Both the position numbers and the translations under genes were made by a program. From Magnetospira sp. (lineage in GTDB: Bacteria; Pseudomonadota; Alphaproteobacteria; Rhodospirillales; Magnetospiraceae): a DNA stretch of 14,378 bases. Of this stretch, positions 13,133 through 14,378 are shown piece after piece. The stretch's first letter is position 1; each line of letters opens with the position of its first letter. The DNA lies in assembly GCA_028277325.1 (NCBI GenBank), contig JANQGL010000289.1, positions 1 to 14,378 on the forward strand. Direction: 5' to 3'. The notes under the pieces were generated by a model. That model saw only the letters and a program-made list of their open reading frames with translations. It did not search any database and was not told where the DNA came from.

Positions 13133-13390
13133 ATGACTTTGCGGGACGAAATGGAGGTCGGGACGAAAAAGCACCGTCACGCGCTCAATCTGGTCGAGAG
13201 GAAATCCCTCGCCGCCTTGAAACAGGCCAATGGCAAGCCCCAAGAGGCCCGGCACCTCCTCTGGTGCTGGGCGAAACAGGACGCGGAGTTACGAGGCGCG
13301 ATGGTTCGGGGCGCGTGCTTCAACGCCCTGGATGGTCCACCCATGATCGACATGCCACCCGCACAGCGAAGCCAGTATGGCGAGCCCTGA
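13133..13390 (+). CDS. Small hypothetical protein near the right end (85 aa)
   Basis: Not recognised. It reads MTLRDEMEVGTKKHRHALNL, VERKSLAALKQANGKPQEAR, HLLWCWAKQDAELRGAMVRG and ends PAQRSQYGEP: a basic, helix-rich protein with two cysteines. Ribosome-binding support at ATG 13133 is weak; a second in-frame ATG at 13151 has GGGA nearby. The codon pattern is acceptable and the amino-acid mix looks real rather than a shadow. It is the last frame before the right end; 13391-13567 holds nothing recognisable. Confidence 0.45.
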   Translation: MTLRDEMEVGTKKHRHALNLVERKSLAALKQANGKPQEARHLLWCWAKQDAELRGAMVRGACFNALDGPPMIDMPPAQRSQYGEP

Positions 13391-13567
13391 CAACATTGCG
13401 GCAGTCCTTCTGATCCGCGAAACTGGCACCGCGCGGGTGGCACGGTGACACTCTCCCGGCCGTAGCACGGATCACCGATCCGGAGCGCCATGCGGGGTTT
13501 GCCGGGAGGACCCACCCCGCGAACCTTTCCACCAACCTCCGGTAAGCGTGCGGCGGTTTTCGACTTG

Positions 13568-13614
13568 CTGCAGATTCAAGTGCCGATTACTGCAGATTCA
13601 AGTGCCGCGCTACA
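13568..13614 (-). other. Right end (attR) with two transposase-type sites, 22-bp period
   Basis: CTGCAGATTCAAGTGCCG occurs exactly at 13568-13585 and again at 13590-13607, separated by ATTA, giving a 22-bp period. Both are exact inverses of left site 1. The terminus CA is at 13613-13614. From it the sites span +8 to +25 and +30 to +47, like Mu R1 (6-27) and R2 (28-49) as I recall them. No clear R3-like copy was found near 13515-13536. Confidence 0.78.
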
Positions 13615-13798
13615 GTGGGGCGGAATCCTCTCAAACCCTTGCAATCTCTGGAAAAGCGACCGCCTGGCGGACAGCGAGGCCACCTTTCGGCCGGCCTTCT
13701 CCGACCGCCTCCGCTACGCCCGGAACGAGGGGGGTCGAACCCGGAAAACCTCCATGATTTTCAAGGCATTGGAGGGAATCGGAAGCGGAAATTTTAAA
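13615..13798. other. Flank between the element and tRNA-Ser, with a possible tRNA-derived fragment
   Basis: No gene is supported. Read on the minus strand, 13767-13733 contains CCTTGAAAAT (like the tRNA-Ser anticodon loop TCTTGAAAAC) and, 15 bases on, GGGTTCGACC, like a T-arm. The spacing and pairing are wrong for a working tRNA. It may be a remnant of an old integration event at the neighbouring tRNA-Ser. Confidence 0.3.
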
Positions 13799-13888
13799 TG
13801 GCGGACGGGGTGGGATTCGAACCCACGAGGGGCGTAACCCCCTGGCGGTTTTCAAGACCGCTGCCTTCAACCGCTCGGCCACCCGTCC
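13799..13888 (-). tRNA. tRNA-Ser (anticodon UGA)
   Basis: On the minus strand the 90-nt sequence folds as a class II tRNA. The acceptor arm GGACGGG (13888-13882) pairs with CCCGTCC (13809-13803), followed by discriminator G and encoded CCA (13801-13799). The D-arm region is TGGCCGAGCGGTTGAAGGC, the anticodon loop TCTTGAAAA has TGA as anticodon, the long variable arm is AGGGGGTTACGCCCCT, and the T-arm is GTGGGTTCGAATCCCAC. It reads UCN serine codons. The long variable arm and the GAAGGC D-loop are serine identity features. The gene is solitary. Confidence 0.97.
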
Positions 13889-13906
13889 TTGGAAGGGTCC
13901 GAGGGC

Positions 13907-13935
13907 TGTTTAAAGGTTCCGCGAGCGTCGGGCAA
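13907..13935 (-). promoter_or_regulatory. Candidate sigma-70 promoter of tRNA-Ser
   Basis: On the minus strand TTGCCC (13935-13930) and TAAACA (13912-13907) are 17 bp apart. The -10 box lies 18 bases before the mature tRNA 5' end. Confidence 0.5.
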
Positions 13936-14210
13936 GGGGAGGGGGGGCCGTCGAACGCTGCCCGGCCCGCGGCGTGCCCGGGATGAAACGCGGATCGCGG
14001 CGGCATGTGATGCCAGTCACTGATCCGAGATCGACTTTCGGAGTACCTATGAAGACGGTAGGGTCCGCAAGGCAAGAACACTCGCAATTAAATAAAAGTC
14101 AACGCGTCGTTGCGACAAAACCATCGTCGGAACGTTCGCCGGGGGACAGGCTACCAAGAACTCGGCTCGGGCTCCGGGTCGCCGCGTGACAACAGCAGGA
14201 TCGACAGACG
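13936..14210. other. Intergenic region between tRNA-Ser and the FecR-like gene
   Basis: This is 275 bp without a supported gene. The stretch 14080-14100 is AT-rich (CAATTAAATAAAAGTC) and may hold the promoter of the rightward gene, but no -35/-10 pair is clear. Confidence 0.3.
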
Positions 14211-14378
14211 ATGACCGACCTTACCTCTCTTGCCGCCGCGCCCGACGGGCTTCCCCTCGAACAACTCGCACAAGCCCCCGCCGCCGCCGGCGAGGTGATC
14301 GGCAAGGTGGAGACGGTTGCCGGGACAGTGACGGTGACGCGGGCCGACGGCACGCGCGAGGTTCTGGAGAAGGGGTCT
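14211..14378 (+). CDS. FecR-like / retention-module N-terminus, probably a large type I-secreted protein (partial)
   Basis: The first 56 codons are visible; the frame is open at the right edge. It begins MTDLTSLAAAPDGLPLEQLA, is Ala/Pro-rich, then reads GEVIGKVETVAGTVTVTRAD and GTREVLEKGS. 'G-x-V-x-x-V-x-G-x-V-x-V-x-R-x-D-G-x-x-x-x-L-x-x-G' is the opening of FecR-type beta domains, which also form the N-terminal module of many giant RTX-type adhesins in alpha- and gammaproteobacteria. No signal peptide is seen, which fits type I secretion with a C-terminal signal outside the window. AGGA lies ten bases before the ATG. A shorter FecR-domain cytosolic or envelope protein is the alternative. Confidence 0.65.
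   Translation, partial: MTDLTSLAAAPDGLPLEQLAQAPAAAGEVIGKVETVAGTVTVTRADGTREVLEKGS

Larger units (their letters stand above)
6287..13614 (+). mobile_element. Mu-type transposable phage remnant or satellite, transposase-less
   Basis: The two ends match without gaps when one is reverse-complemented: both read 5'-TGT, then T/A, G, two variable bases, then CGGCACTTGAATCTGCAGT. Three copies of the end site stand at the left and two at the right, inverted, with spacing like Mu L1-L2-L3 and R1-R2. Between them are a leftward three-gene operon with Mu-type winged helices and a rightward set with Mor/C activator, gpT fragment, gpI and J-type fragment. No MuA or MuB is present. The 5-bp flanks are GCGGA (6282-6286) and GTGGG (13615-13619); both fit the Mu target preference N-Y-S-R-N but are not identical. 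The boundaries are inferred from the end alignment. Mor, gpI and gpT homology make a Mu-like origin secure. Confidence 0.78.

Noticed and set aside
6294..13607. The CTGCAG-containing repeats as ends of an IS21-family insertion sequence
   Set aside because: IS21 ends also carry repeated sites, but no istA/istB genes are present. The orientation, the 22-bp right-end period and the left-end spacing fit Mu ends around Mu-type genes better.

Overview
The window comes from a GC-rich bacterial chromosome. The gene set (pdxH next to a FieF-type efflux pump, a modABC operon, short extragenic hairpin repeats, a 3'-CCA-encoded tRNA-Ser) and the codon use suggest an alphaproteobacterium, perhaps of the Rhodospirillales. 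That placement is inference from style, not from a marker gene.

Region 1 (1-5129) is ordinary core genome. It holds the start of a leftward glycine-zipper lipoprotein gene, a rightward pdxH (413-1006) and fieF (1029-1982), and then, convergent to them, the leftward molybdate operon modA-modB-modC (4686 down to 2070). A 10-bp inverted repeat lies between fieF and modC. Upstream of modA is a mosaic of extragenic palindromes.

Region 2 (5130-6286) is a small-gene and intergenic stretch: an 87-aa cysteine-containing protein, an AT-rich leader, a 56-aa small protein, and two strong inverted repeats behind it.

Region 3 (6287-13614) is the interesting part. I read it as a 7.3-kb element bounded by phage-Mu-type ends. 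Both termini read 5'-TGT, and an exact 18-bp site follows 7 bp in. The left end has three sites (ending 25, 132 and 172 bp from the terminus). The right end has two sites with a 22-bp period, in inverted orientation. This spacing matches the MuA-binding sites L1-L2-L3 and R1-R2 as I remember them. Inside is a leftward three-gene operon, two of whose proteins carry a Mu-type winged-helix motif, ending at a clear terminator. A 578-bp divergent regulatory region follows, then a rightward set: a tandem Mor/C-type activator, a broken Mor copy joined to the C-terminus of a Mu-type major head protein (gpT), a full-looking Mu gpI protease/scaffold, the N-terminus of a J-type tail protein, a possible Ntn-hydrolase-like protein, and a short hypothetical gene. 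No MuA/MuB transposase, lysis, portal, terminase or tail-sheath genes are present. It is either a deletion-ridden Mu-like prophage that kept both ends, or a non-autonomous satellite mobilised in trans by a Mu-like phage. The head genes stand in the reverse of Mu order (T fragment before I), and at least one gene is broken, which argues for heavy rearrangement.

Region 4 (13615-14378) returns to core sequence: tRNA-Ser(UGA) on the minus strand with a recognisable promoter, then the first 56 codons of a rightward protein with a FecR-like beginning, such as those at the N-terminus of large type I-secreted adhesins.
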